From assembly GCA_947625195.1 (NCBI GenBank), contig CANQNK010000004.1:1-64000 (forward strand): a DNA stretch of 64,000 nucleotides, in the 5' to 3' direction. Origin of the DNA: an uncultured Clostridia bacterium. GTDB lineage: Bacteria; Bacillota; Clostridia; Oscillospirales; Ruminococcaceae. Positions within the stretch are counted from its first letter, which is position 1, and the number at the start of each line of letters is the position of its first letter. The translations under genes were made by a program, and so were the position numbers. Below, one piece after another: positions 49,285-58,655 of the stretch. The notes under the pieces are model-generated. The model saw nothing but the letters and a program-made list of their open reading frames with translations, did no database searches and was not told where the DNA came from.

Positions 49285-49509
49285 ATGACCTACAATCTTA
49301 TTGCAATGACAAGTATTACCTATGCGCAGAAGGCAAAGCGAATTTTAAACTCAAAGAAAATGTACTGTGAAATACAGAAGACTCCGTCCGGATACTTTTC
49401 CGGGTGCGGATATTCAATAAGGATAAAGGACGATATAGCGCGTGTTACGTCTATTCTGAGAATGAACGACATAAAGTTCAAAGACACGGCGTCCGGCTAT
49501 GTTAGATAG
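49285..49509 (+). CDS. DUF3343 protein
   Basis: 74 aa with the family pattern MTYAQKAKRIL-like helix, then SGCGYSIRIKDD and a short C-terminal beta part. DUF3343 proteins often sit beside cysteine/selenocysteine-handling PLP enzymes and YedF-like sulfur carriers in Firmicutes; the Cys in GCGYS could carry sulfur or selenium, which is inference. AAGGAG precedes the ATG; the next gene starts 12 nt later. Confidence 0.85.
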   Translation: MTYNLIAMTSITYAQKAKRILNSKKMYCEIQKTPSGYFSGCGYSIRIKDDIARVTSILRMNDIKFKDTASGYVR

Positions 49510-49521
49510 TGAGGTGAGAGA

Positions 49522-50637
49522 ATGATAAATTTTGATAATTCGGCAACTACCTATCCTATGCCGCCTTCCGTGTCAAGGGCTGTGGCGGACGCCGTCAGGT
49601 TTTACGGAGGAAATCCGGGAAGAAGCGGACATAAACTTTCGATAAAAACATCTGAGAAGGTATTTTTGGTAAGAGAATCAGCGGCACAGCTGTTCGGGGC
49701 AAAGACAGAAAACGTAGTTTTTACCCTCAACTGTACGCACGCACTTAATATGGCTATAAAGGGATGCCTGCACCGGGGCGATCACTGTATAATATCGTCG
49801 CTTGAGCACAACAGTGTTTCAAGGCCTGTATATGCAATGTCAAAAAAGGGGGTTGCATTTTCGGTGCTGGAGGTTGACGATGACGACGAGGTAACACTGA
49901 GGCGGTTAAAGGCGCTGATCCGTGACAATACAAAAGCAGTGATTATTACAGTTTGCTCAAATGTTACCGGGCAGATTCTGCCGTACAGGGAGATTGGAGA
50001 GATCTGCCGCAAAAGAGGAATCGTTTATATTGCAGACGCGGCACAGGCTGCGGGTGTTTTGTCTATTAGCATGAGCGACGGCTACGACTTTTTGTGTATG
50101 TCCGGACATAAGGGACTGTACGGACCAACCGGTACGGGGCTATTGATTTCCTCGGGGCGTTATTCGCTTGATACAATCATAGAGGGAGGAACTGGTGCAA
50201 CCTCTCTTGAGCTTGAGCAGACTGGCTTTTTGCCGGAGCAGCTGGAAAGCGGAACGATAAATACCGTCGGCATAATAGGTCTTGGCGAGGGAATAAAATT
50301 TGTAAAAAGCAAGGGAATAAAGAGAATCCATGATTATGAAATGAGTCTGACGGAAAGCTTTTTGCAAGGGCTCAGCAATCAGAGAGGAATAACTGTTATA
50401 AGAGGAAAAGGAAAATACTCCGCCGTGGTGTCATTTAATAAGGATGGATACGAGTCAAACGAGCTTGCCGAGTATTTGAGCGACAGGGGTATATATTTAA
50501 GAGGAGGCTATCAGTGCGCAGGCTTGGCACACAAATATCTTGGAACCGAAAAGCACGGAACAGTGCGGTTTTCTCCTTCGGTCATGAACAGACAAAGTGA
50601 AGTATATTATCTTTTAAAAGCGATAAAAAAAGCGTAA
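49522..50637 (+). CDS. Class V aminotransferase, cysteine desulfurase-like
   Basis: 371 aa. NFDNSATTYPMP, the PLP Lys197 in SGHKGLYGPTGTG and Cys332 in GGYQCAGLAH (the persulfide Cys position) mark a NifS/SufS-type cysteine desulfurase or selenocysteine lyase relative. Operonic with DUF3343. Not linked to iscU or suf genes, so a dedicated sulfur or selenium donor role is plausible. Confidence 0.88.
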   Translation: MINFDNSATTYPMPPSVSRAVADAVRFYGGNPGRSGHKLSIKTSEKVFLVRESAAQLFGAKTENVVFTLNCTHALNMAIKGCLHRGDHCIISSLEHNSVSRPVYAMSKKGVAFSVLEVDDDDEVTLRRLKALIRDNTKAVIITVCSNVTGQILPYREIGEICRKRGIVYIADAAQAAGVLSISMSDGYDFLCMSGHKGLYGPTGTGLLISSGRYSLDTIIEGGTGATSLELEQTGFLPEQLESGTINTVGIIGLGEGIKFVKSKGIKRIHDYEMSLTESFLQGLSNQRGITVIRGKGKYSAVVSFNKDGYESNELAEYLSDRGIYLRGGYQCAGLAHKYLGTEKHGTVRFSPSVMNRQSEVYYLLKAIKKA

Positions 50638-50655
50638 AAATCCTGTGAAAACACC

Positions 50656-50684
50656 TTGTGCAAATTCTGAAAATATGATATACT
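50656..50684 (+). promoter_or_regulatory. Promoter of cdaA-cdaR
   Basis: TTGTGC (50656-50661), 17-bp spacer, TGA-TATACT extended -10 (TATACT 50679-50684). Confidence 0.5.
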
Positions 50685-50735
50685 AAAACTAAGTAGACGG
50701 ATATTAAGGCTTTATTGCAGAGGGAAGTGGATTTT

Positions 50736-51614
50736 TTGGATACAGTAACAAATATCTTTGACGCTTTTATCAGCATAATAAAATCCATGACAGTGTTTGA
50801 CGTTTTAGACATTGCAATTTTATCATTTTTGTTATATAAGGGAATTCAGATTGCAAGAGAGACAAGAGCCGGTCAGCTAGTCAAGGGAATCATACTGATC
50901 ATCGCCTGCTATTTTATTGCGGATTTCTTTGAACTAAAGGCTATGACGTATATACTTCAGACGTTTTTCAGCTGGGGATTTTTGGCGATAGTAATTCTGT
51001 TTCAGCCGGAGCTCAGGCGAATACTTGAGAAGATGGGAAGAACAAAGGTGGTAAGCCTTTACTCTTTGAACCCGATAGATGCAAACGGAATTTCCGGAGC
51101 ATGGGAAAATTGTATTGACGCCATATGCGAATCGGCTGCCAGTCTTTCTTCTACAAAAACGGGCGCCCTTATCGTCTGCGAAAGGATGACCAAGCTGGGA
51201 GAACAGATAGACACGGGTACGGTATTAAACTGTACTCCGTCGGCTGCGGTGTTCGGTAATATCTTCTTCCCGAACACACCACTGCACGACGGTGCTGTGA
51301 TCATAAGAGACGGAATTATCCTTGCGGCAGGGTGCTTTCTTCCAAAGCCGCAGAAGGAGGAGTTTATAAACAAGCAGTTGGGCTCTCGTCACAGGGCTGC
51401 TATCGGTATAAGCGAGGTAAGCGATGCTGTGATAGTTGTGGTTTCGGAGGAAACAGGAAACATTTCCGTAGCAGAGGACGGTGTACTTACAAGGGGTTAT
51501 CACAAGGAAAGTTTAAAGAAGCTTCTGACGAAAAAGCTTATACCTATTGAGGACGAGGCGAAGCGCCAGGGCTTGGCTGAAAGGGTGAAGAGAAAATGGA
51601 AAAAAGAAAATTAA
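50736..51614 (+). CDS. cdaA: Membrane diadenylate cyclase CdaA
   Basis: 292 aa if the TTG at 50736 (AGAGGG 11 nt upstream) is the start; the true start is uncertain by a few codons. Three N-terminal membrane helices (about 10-85), then the DAC domain with the DGA motif (PLHDGAVII) and the RHR motif (GSRHRAAIG). Makes cyclic di-AMP from two ATP. Overlaps the regulator cdaR by 19 nt, the conserved Firmicute arrangement; glmM, often third, is not present here. Confidence 0.93.
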   Translation: MDTVTNIFDAFISIIKSMTVFDVLDIAILSFLLYKGIQIARETRAGQLVKGIILIIACYFIADFFELKAMTYILQTFFSWGFLAIVILFQPELRRILEKMGRTKVVSLYSLNPIDANGISGAWENCIDAICESAASLSSTKTGALIVCERMTKLGEQIDTGTVLNCTPSAAVFGNIFFPNTPLHDGAVIIRDGIILAAGCFLPKPQKEEFINKQLGSRHRAAIGISEVSDAVIVVVSEETGNISVAEDGVLTRGYHKESLKKLLTKKLIPIEDEAKRQGLAERVKRKWKKEN

Positions 51615-52909
51615 GACTGAATCTTTCTAAGCTCTTGGACAGTAAGCTTTTTGTAAAAATACTTGCGGTGGTTTTGGCGGTAGCACTGTGGTTTACGCTG
51701 TCTATCGCCGTATATCCGAATGTTGAAAAGAGAATTTCGGGTATACCTCTTTCTGTTTCTCTTTCCGGCGGAGCCGCCGAGGGCACTAATCTTATTGCTC
51801 AAAACAGCGACAACATAACTGTTTCTGCAAATATTTCCGGAGCAAGATATGTAATAGGAGATTATACATCCGACAACCTGATAGCGTCCGTTGATACTAC
51901 AGGTGTAACAAAAAGCGGGGAATATACGCTTGATGTAAATGTTTCTTCTGCAAATTCAGAGGCAATTGAGGTTTTGTCTGTAAGTCCGAAAACTGTAACC
52001 CTTTCATTTGATTTTAATATAAACAAGGTTCTTGAAATTACTTCTGACCGCGTGGACACTTCATCTCTTGCCACGGAAGACGGTTTTGTTAAGGATATTC
52101 CCGTAATCTCGCCAAGCAATATAAATATTGAGGGCGCAAAGACGATAGTGGATTCCATAAGCTTTGCGTCTGTAAAAGTGCGTGATCGTGCGGACGGCCT
52201 TACTGAGTCGTTTACCACGACCAATACTGAAATAGTGCTGTACGACAGCGAGGGCAATGAGATTTCTAAGGACGGTCTTACAATATCGCCGGAATCCATT
52301 TCGGTATCGGTAAACGTAACCAAGAAGGACTCGGCGCCTGTCTATGTCAATTTTAAAAACTCTCAGGGAGAGGATGCATCAGGTATATTTGACTCAAGCG
52401 TTATAGTTTCCACTATTTCTCCACAGGCGATAAACGTCTCTGCAATAGGTAATGTTGAGAGGGACTTGAGCATAAATCTTGATTTGAATCTGAGGGATGT
52501 AAGCCCCGGCGCTACCGCAACAATAAGCAAGTCGGCTATAAACGCAGCTCTTTCCGAGAAGGGACTTACAGCATCCGACGGGGAGGTAAACACGGTTTAT
52601 GTAAATTATAAGGACGCAGGATTTTCCAGCAAGAAAATAACAGTGCCGAAGTCTGCTGTAAAGCTTCAAAACATTCCTGATAATAAGAACGTGAGCATTG
52701 TAACTGACGAGATAAAGAACGTTATCATATACGGTCAGTCTGAGGTCTTGGATAATTTAAGCGACGACGACTTTATTGCCGTTTTGGACTTGTCAAAGGC
52801 GGAGCTTTCTAACGATACGTTTTTGGTAACCGTTTACTGTCCTGATAACAAAAGCGTATGGGCATACGGGGATTACAAGATCACTCTGTCCATTTCGGAT
52901 AAGGAGTAG
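51596..52909 (+). CDS. cdaR: CdaA regulatory protein CdaR (YbbR domains)
   Basis: 437 aa. One membrane helix at about 18-40 (FVKILAVVLAVALWFTLSI), then extracellular YbbR-type beta domains with the recurring pattern NIxVSG / VTLSFDxNI. CdaR binds and modulates CdaA. Translationally coupled to cdaA. Confidence 0.92.
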   Translation: MEKRKLRLNLSKLLDSKLFVKILAVVLAVALWFTLSIAVYPNVEKRISGIPLSVSLSGGAAEGTNLIAQNSDNITVSANISGARYVIGDYTSDNLIASVDTTGVTKSGEYTLDVNVSSANSEAIEVLSVSPKTVTLSFDFNINKVLEITSDRVDTSSLATEDGFVKDIPVISPSNINIEGAKTIVDSISFASVKVRDRADGLTESFTTTNTEIVLYDSEGNEISKDGLTISPESISVSVNVTKKDSAPVYVNFKNSQGEDASGIFDSSVIVSTISPQAINVSAIGNVERDLSINLDLNLRDVSPGATATISKSAINAALSEKGLTASDGEVNTVYVNYKDAGFSSKKITVPKSAVKLQNIPDNKNVSIVTDEIKNVIIYGQSEVLDNLSDDDFIAVLDLSKAELSNDTFLVTVYCPDNKSVWAYGDYKITLSISDKE

Positions 52910-52983
52910 AATAAATATCGGCGGAGATGATTTTCTTTCGTTTCCGCCAGTTTTGTTTGAATACTCAAGAAAGGAGAACTGTC

Positions 52984-54552
52984 TTGCCTTTAATAATACA
53001 TCAGATAAAATGTCCTTTCACAGAAAGCACAGAGTACGCCAAGAAAAAGGCTATACGCTCTGTAGGGCTTGACGACGGCAGCGTTAAAAGCATAGATGTA
53101 TACAAGCGTTCTCTTGACGCAAGACGCGGCAGAGAGGTGTCAAACGTGTACTCGTTTGTGATCGAGCTTTATGACAAAAAAGCAGAAATCGCTGTTGCAA
53201 AGCGTTACGGACTTCCTGTGTATAATGATGTGGATTTTGATTACAAGGCTGTTTTGCCTAAAGATAAAAAAGTTGTGATTGCGGGCTTTGGCCCTGCCGG
53301 AATGTTTGCGTCTCTTGCTTTGGCTCGAGAGGGGTACAGGCCATTGGTACTTGAGCGCGGAGCGAAGATGGAGGACAGAATAAAAGCCGTGAATGAATTT
53401 TGGAGCGGCGGTGAGCTTAATGAAGATTCAAATGTTCAGTTTGGCGAAGGCGGAGCGGGAACATTTTCTGACGGCAAGCTCACCACAAGGATAAAGGATC
53501 CTCTGTGTCGAGTGGTTTTAAAAGAACTGGTGCATTTCGGTGCTGACAGGGAAATACTGACGTTGGCAAAGCCGCATATCGGCACCGACAAAATACGTGA
53601 TATAGCAGTGAGAATACGAAAGGAGATTGAGTCGCTCGGAGGTGGAATTCTGTTCGATTCTCCTCTTGACGGATTAAGGATAAAAAACGGCAGTATAAGC
53701 GGTGTTTATTCCAAGGGAAGAGAAATCAAAGCGGACAAGCTTATCTTGTCAATAGGACACTCCGCAAGGGATACCTTTGAAATGTTGATTAAAAGCGGCG
53801 TTGTTGTAGAGCCTAAGCCGTTTTCTGTCGGGGCTAGAATAGAGCACAGACAGTGTGATGTTGAACAAAGCCTGTACGGAGCGCTTGCGGGAGATAAAAG
53901 GCTCCCCGCAGGAGAATATCAGCTTTCACACAGGTTTTCAGACGGTTCGGCTGTTTATACTTTTTGTATGTGCCCGGGCGGATATGTCGTGGCAGCACAG
54001 AGTGATCAAAATTCTGTTATTACAAACGGAATGAGCTTCAGTACAAGGGACGGGAAAAACGCGAATGCGGCGCTTGTGGTTTCTGTAACGCCTGAGGATT
54101 ATGGCAGAGGTGCTCTTGACGGAGTGAAATTTGCCGAAAATCTTGAGAAAAAGGCGTATGAACTGACGGGAGGATATAAAGCTCCGTGTATGAGCGTAAA
54201 GGGCTTTGTGAATAACGATGTGTCGATAAAGTCGTACATAGAGCCTACTTACAGCAGGGGAGTTGAATATTCAGACTTCTCTAAGCTGTTTTCCCAAAAA
54301 ATAATAGATAAAATGAAAATCGGCATTGGCTGTTTTTCAAAAAAGATGCATTGTTTTTCTGACGGTCTGCTCACCGCTCCGGAAACCAGAACGTCGTCTC
54401 CTGTCAGAATAGTAAGAAAAGATGATATGTCTGCTGTAGGTATAGACAATCTGTATCCTGCGGGAGAGGGCGCAGGATATGCCGGGGGAATAATGTCCGC
54501 CGCAGTTGACGGAATAAAGGCAGCGGTAAAAATAATGCAGTGCAGTAAGTAA
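52984..54552 (+). CDS. FAD-dependent dehydrogenase (COG2509 type)
   Basis: 522 aa from a TTG at 52984, chosen for AAGGAGAA just upstream and because PLIIHQIKCPF is family-like. The Rossmann motif VVIAGFGPAGMFASLALA, the ERGxxxxDR-like LERGAKMEDR, and VQFGEGGAGTFSDGKLTTR are conserved. The C-terminal NLYPAGEGAGYAGGIMSAAVDG binds FAD. Reaction unknown; widespread in anaerobic Firmicutes. Confidence 0.85.
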   Translation: MPLIIHQIKCPFTESTEYAKKKAIRSVGLDDGSVKSIDVYKRSLDARRGREVSNVYSFVIELYDKKAEIAVAKRYGLPVYNDVDFDYKAVLPKDKKVVIAGFGPAGMFASLALAREGYRPLVLERGAKMEDRIKAVNEFWSGGELNEDSNVQFGEGGAGTFSDGKLTTRIKDPLCRVVLKELVHFGADREILTLAKPHIGTDKIRDIAVRIRKEIESLGGGILFDSPLDGLRIKNGSISGVYSKGREIKADKLILSIGHSARDTFEMLIKSGVVVEPKPFSVGARIEHRQCDVEQSLYGALAGDKRLPAGEYQLSHRFSDGSAVYTFCMCPGGYVVAAQSDQNSVITNGMSFSTRDGKNANAALVVSVTPEDYGRGALDGVKFAENLEKKAYELTGGYKAPCMSVKGFVNNDVSIKSYIEPTYSRGVEYSDFSKLFSQKIIDKMKIGIGCFSKKMHCFSDGLLTAPETRTSSPVRIVRKDDMSAVGIDNLYPAGEGAGYAGGIMSAAVDGIKAAVKIMQCSK

Positions 54553-54568
54553 AGAGAGTGTGACAGAT

Positions 54569-56092
54569 ATGTTTGCAGAGGTGAAAAGTCTGGGACTTAT
54601 AGGTATGAACGCCTTTATGGTTCGGGCGGAAATAGAGGCGGTAAGGGGACTTCCTTCGTTTGACATAGTGGGCTGTGCAGACACTTCCGTAAGGGAAAGC
54701 AGGGAAAGGCTTAAGTCGGCATTTCGCTCAAGCGGACTTAAGTTTCCGGATACTCAGATAATGATAAACTTAGCGCCGGCAGATACCAAAAAGACTGGCT
54801 CTGTTCACGACCTTTCAATAGCCGTTGCGCTGTTTGCTGTTATGGGTGTTGTAAAGGCATCGGATATTTCAGACAGCGCATTTGTGGGAGAGGTTTCGCT
54901 CGGCGGAGAGATAAGACCGATAAACGGTGCGCTGCCTATGGCTATAATGGCAAAAAGGGCGGGAATCAAAAAGCTGTTTGTTCCAAGCCAAAATGCCAAA
55001 GAGGCAAGCGTATGCGAGGGGATAGAGGTTTATCCGGTGACGAGCCTCTCAAAGCTTTACGATCATTTCTGCAAGTGCTGTATCAGTCCATTTTCGGGAT
55101 ATGTCCCATGCAAAGATGCTTTTGATGAAACGCTTGATTACAAAGACGTAAAAGGTCAAAAATCGGTGAAAAAAGCTCTTGAAATCGCGGCAAGCGGCGG
55201 GCATAATATACTTATGATAGGTTCTCCCGGAAGTGGAAAGAGTATGCTTGCCAAGAGGCTGCCGTCAATTTTGCCGAAGATGACGTTCAACGAGGCGATA
55301 GAAACTACCAATATCCACTCAATAGCTGGAATACTGGATAATGAAAACCCACTGGTTACAAGACGGCCGTTCCGTGCGCCGCACCATACTATTTCAAGTG
55401 TCGGGCTATCAGGAGGTGGAACAGTGCCAAAGCCGGGAGAGATTTCTCTTGCACACAACGGCGTGCTTTTTCTTGACGAGCTTGCCGAGTTTGATAGACC
55501 TACACTTGAGGTTTTAAGGCAGCCGCTTGAGGACAGGCGTGTTACCATATCCCGCGCGTGGGGAAGCGTTACTTACCCAAGCTCTATTATGCTGGTCGTT
55601 GCGATGAACCCTTGTCCCTGCGGATATTACGGCCATCCGAAAAAGCAGTGCATATGCACAGATAAAAAGGTCAGACAGTATCTTTCCAGAGTAAGCGGTC
55701 CGCTGCTTGACAGAATTGATATTCAGGTAGAGGTACCGCCGGTGGAGTTTGACGATATATCATCTGATGTAAAGGAAGAATCGTCGTTTGCAATACGTGA
55801 GCGTGTGCAGAGGGCCAGAGAGCTTCAAAATGAGAGGTTCAAGGGTACGTGCATAACCTGCAACGCGCAGATAACAAGCGATATAATTGATGAGGTCTGT
55901 GTTATGACAGAGTCGGCCAGGACGCTTTTAAAGGATGTGTTTGAACGCATAGGGCTTTCGGCAAGGGGTTATGACAGAATACTGAAGGTTGCCAGAACGG
56001 CAGCTGATTTATCGGGAGAAAAGGAGATAGGCAAAAGCCATATTGCACTTGCCGTATCTTACAGGACGCTTGACAGAAAGTATTTTGGGTGA
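54569..56092 (+). CDS. comM: YifB/ComM-family Mg-chelatase-like AAA+ ATPase
   Basis: 507 aa from the ATG at 54569 (AAAGAGAG upstream); a GTG at 54560 is an alternative. The N-terminal Lon protease-like domain (VRGLPSFDIVGCADTSVRESRER) is followed by an AAA+ domain with Walker A GSPGSGKS (Lys224), Walker B LFLDELAEF and a zinc-like CPCGYYGHPKKQCIC. ComM is a branch-migration helicase in natural transformation in some bacteria. Overall family call is firm, role less so. Confidence 0.9.
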   Translation: MFAEVKSLGLIGMNAFMVRAEIEAVRGLPSFDIVGCADTSVRESRERLKSAFRSSGLKFPDTQIMINLAPADTKKTGSVHDLSIAVALFAVMGVVKASDISDSAFVGEVSLGGEIRPINGALPMAIMAKRAGIKKLFVPSQNAKEASVCEGIEVYPVTSLSKLYDHFCKCCISPFSGYVPCKDAFDETLDYKDVKGQKSVKKALEIAASGGHNILMIGSPGSGKSMLAKRLPSILPKMTFNEAIETTNIHSIAGILDNENPLVTRRPFRAPHHTISSVGLSGGGTVPKPGEISLAHNGVLFLDELAEFDRPTLEVLRQPLEDRRVTISRAWGSVTYPSSIMLVVAMNPCPCGYYGHPKKQCICTDKKVRQYLSRVSGPLLDRIDIQVEVPPVEFDDISSDVKEESSFAIRERVQRARELQNERFKGTCITCNAQITSDIIDEVCVMTESARTLLKDVFERIGLSARGYDRILKVARTAADLSGEKEIGKSHIALAVSYRTLDRKYFG

Positions 56093-56109
56093 AAAGGAGG
56101 AAATTATTT

Positions 56110-56889
56110 ATGCTGGCACTTATTACGGGAGCAAGCTCTGGAATAGGCAGTGAATTTGCAAAAATTCTGGCTCACAGAGGTTATTCGCTAATTCTGGTCG
56201 CAAGACGTCTTGACAGGCTTGAGGAGCTTGCGGCTGACATACTTGAAAGATACGATGTAGATATAAGCGTTGTTGATTGCGATCTGTCAGATGAGAAAAA
56301 CTGCCTAAGTCTTTACCAGAGCGTTGAGCATGAAAAGGTAGATGTGCTTGTAAATAATGCGGGGTTCGGCGCATACGGTGAGTTCTCGGATACCGATCTT
56401 ACAACCGAGACAAAAATGATCGATGTAAACTGTAAGGCGGTTCATATTCTTACAAAGCTGTTTTTAAAGGATATGGAGAGAAAAAATTCGGGATATATAT
56501 TAAATGTAGCGTCCTCAGCGGGATTGATGAGCGGCGGGCCGTATATGGCGGCTTATTATGCAACTAAGTCTTATGTTGTAAATCTCACCCGAGCGATAAA
56601 TGAGGAGCTTCTGGAAAAGGGAAGCGGCGTATATGTGGGAGCACTTTGTCCGGGTCCGGTTGATACCGAATTCAATAAGGTCGCGGGAGTGAGCTTTGGC
56701 CTTGGCGGGATATCAGCAAAGAATTGTGCGATAGAAGGCGTTTTTGGAATGCTTGAAAAGAAAAAAATGGTTATTGTTCCTACACTGAGTATGAAAATTC
56801 TTACAAGTTTGGGCAGATTGGTACCTGTCAGGCTTCTTTTATTTGTGGTCGGAAGACTTCAGAAGAAAAAGAGAGTTACTATAGAATGA
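56110..56889 (+). CDS. Short-chain dehydrogenase/reductase
   Basis: 259 aa from the ATG at 56110 (AAGGAGGAAATT upstream). GASSGIG nucleotide site, NNAGFG, and the catalytic Ser in NVASSAG with Tyr-x-x-x-Lys in YYATK. ARRLDRL suggests NADP preference. Substrate unknown. It follows comM closely and is probably co-transcribed. Confidence 0.92.
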   Translation: MLALITGASSGIGSEFAKILAHRGYSLILVARRLDRLEELAADILERYDVDISVVDCDLSDEKNCLSLYQSVEHEKVDVLVNNAGFGAYGEFSDTDLTTETKMIDVNCKAVHILTKLFLKDMERKNSGYILNVASSAGLMSGGPYMAAYYATKSYVVNLTRAINEELLEKGSGVYVGALCPGPVDTEFNKVAGVSFGLGGISAKNCAIEGVFGMLEKKKMVIVPTLSMKILTSLGRLVPVRLLLFVVGRLQKKKRVTIE

Positions 56890-56987
56890 TTAAAATTATA
56901 AAAATTATCCTATGTATTTTAAAGGGATTTTAAAAATGTTGTCTAATATAGCTAGAAATACCCGGTCAAATTTGTATAAATAGCACA

Positions 56988-57016
56988 TTGAAATGACATA
57001 TGAAATACTGTAAAAT
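56988..57016 (+). promoter_or_regulatory. Promoter of the anchored secreted protein gene
   Basis: TTGAAA (56988-56993), 17-bp spacer, TAAAAT (57011-57016), 35 nt before the ATG. Confidence 0.5.
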
Positions 57017-57051
57017 ATAAAGTATAAAATTATGTAAAGGAGTTTTTTGCA

Positions 57052-58059
57052 ATGAAGTTTAAGAAGATTATTGCAGGAGCAGCTGCAGTGGCTATGATAT
57101 CCGGCACAGCAGTAAGCTCATTCTCAGCATCTGCTTGGACAAAGCCTGCTAACGGTTATGATGCTTTCTTAATGTGCTGTTCCGGTGAGTTCGCCGACTG
57201 GTGCAATCAGGGCCCTCACGGATTTGTTGGAGAGAAAGGCACTGGAGATAATGCAAGCAGATACAGAGGTGGATTTGGTAAGGATGCAGTTGTTACTGGT
57301 GACGGACAATACACAGTTGGTGTTTATGCTCCTGAGGGTAAACCCGAGGGCGGAGACGAGTACATTTCCGGTAAGATTGTTGACGGACTTCCTACAAACT
57401 TAGGATTTGTTTACAACGGCGATGCTCAGACTTGGTCATCGTTCTTTGCACCCGATGTTTTTGTAATTGATATCGTTGGTCTTATTGACGGTACTGAGAA
57501 GTATGATTCATCCACAAAGACTCATATTCCGAATGACGCTAAATCAATTAAATCTCAGTATGATGAGAACGCGGGAGCAGGTCCGTACAAGGCGTCTCAG
57601 ATCAAAGCTACTGTAGACAGCATTAAGTTTGACGGTGTTGAGGCTGAGTTTGACGCTTCAAAAATAGTAACAGGAAATATCGAACCTGACAACTATAATT
57701 ACAGAATTGAGATTTATAACGTATACGGATCAACTAAGGATAATTCTCCTCTTATCAATCCTGTTAAGGACGATATTGACGCAATGACTTCTGTTGAGAT
57801 TACCTTCACACTTTCAGGTCTTGATGGTGGATCTGCTTCAACCGGTACGGAGGCTTCTAACACAAGCAATACTACAACAGGCGGAAACAGTGGAAACAAT
57901 GCTAGTCAGCAGACAACAACTGCTGCTGTTTCTGACAGTGGTACAGCTGCAACACCTTCTACATCGACAGGTGCTAACACAGGTGCAACAGCAGGTCTTG
58001 CTCTCGGCGGAATTGCTCTTGCAGGTGTAGCAATTGTTCTTGCAAAGAAGAGAAAGTAG
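57052..58059 (+). CDS. Secreted beta-rich protein with C-terminal membrane anchor
   Basis: 335 aa. Signal peptide at about 1-28 (cleavage near SASA). A beta-rich domain of about 225 residues follows, with an N-terminal Cys pair in FLMCCSGEF and a third Cys (ADWCNQ). Residues about 260-305 form a Ser/Thr/Asn/Gly-rich linker. The C-terminus, GLALGGIALAGVAIVLAKKRK after NTGA, is a sortase-like or sorting-signal-like anchor without a clear LPxTG. I do not recognise the domain; a carbohydrate-binding or surface adhesion role is possible only. Confidence 0.85.
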   Translation: MKFKKIIAGAAAVAMISGTAVSSFSASAWTKPANGYDAFLMCCSGEFADWCNQGPHGFVGEKGTGDNASRYRGGFGKDAVVTGDGQYTVGVYAPEGKPEGGDEYISGKIVDGLPTNLGFVYNGDAQTWSSFFAPDVFVIDIVGLIDGTEKYDSSTKTHIPNDAKSIKSQYDENAGAGPYKASQIKATVDSIKFDGVEAEFDASKIVTGNIEPDNYNYRIEIYNVYGSTKDNSPLINPVKDDIDAMTSVEITFTLSGLDGGSASTGTEASNTSNTTTGGNSGNNASQQTTTAAVSDSGTAATPSTSTGANTGATAGLALGGIALAGVAIVLAKKRK

Positions 58060-58079
58060 TAAGCATATTACTTAATCTA

Positions 58080-58106
58080 AAAAGCGGTTCGTTTTGAACC
58101 GCTTTT
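58080..58106 (+). terminator. Intrinsic terminator
   Basis: 11-bp stem AAAAGCGGTTC / GAACCGCTTTT with a 5-nt loop, 20 nt after the stop of the anchored protein. The A/T ends would let it work in both directions. Confidence 0.9.
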
Positions 58107-58156
58107 ATTGTTACAAAATAAAGTCAGAATATTTACAATTTAGTTACAATTAGCTA

Positions 58157-58185
58157 TTGACAAGTAACCAATTTGTAGCTATAAT
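58157..58185 (+). promoter_or_regulatory. Orphan consensus promoter
   Basis: Perfect TTGACA (58157-58162), 17-bp spacer, perfect TATAAT (58180-58185), with no plus-strand gene of normal size behind it. Confidence 0.7.
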
Positions 58186-58191
58186 ATTAAG

Positions 58192-58351
58192 TAAGCTAAA
58201 CTATTATTTTTTCTGTTGTTTTGAATATACAGCGTCCATATGGGCGCTATTTCTTTATCTGAGATTAAAAATGATATTCAACATAATAATGGTGTAAAAG
58301 CTAAAAATAAAAATGTATGCGAGCAGCTACCGGAAGAAGGCGGCTGCTTTT
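58192..58351 (+). ncRNA. Possible small RNA in the 58.1-58.6 kb gap
   Basis: Downstream of the orphan promoter: hairpin AGCGTCC-ATAT-GGGCGCT (58231-58248), then AGCAGC...GCTGCT followed by TTTTA (58322-58351), which looks like a weak terminator. No homology to a known RNA family is recognised. The rest of the gap to 58655 is AT-rich with nothing I can support. Confidence 0.35.
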
Positions 58352-58655
58352 ATGTTGTTGGCATATCCTTAATAGTTTGATTCAGGTAATTATACTTTTT
58401 TTACTGACTGTGCACAAAGTGTTATACTTTTGTCATCGCTTTCAATTTTTTTATAACTGAATAACTGAAACTTAAAATCCAAATAATTTTTCTTTAATAT
58501 CAAATATTGAAAAGAGCATATTGGTTTCTACGTTTAAAGGCTTGTTTCATATCCATTTAACGTATTTTACCAAATATGCTCTACTTTTTTATTATTTTTT
58601 TGTTGACTCTGAATGATTACCCCATTTGTACAAAAGCCAAAGCCGTTAAATCCTG

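Noticed and set aside
58240-58380. 46-codon frame as a small protein gene
   Set aside because: No Shine-Dalgarno, start codon buried in a hairpin, and the low-complexity sequence resembles no family; kept only as part of the RNA candidate.
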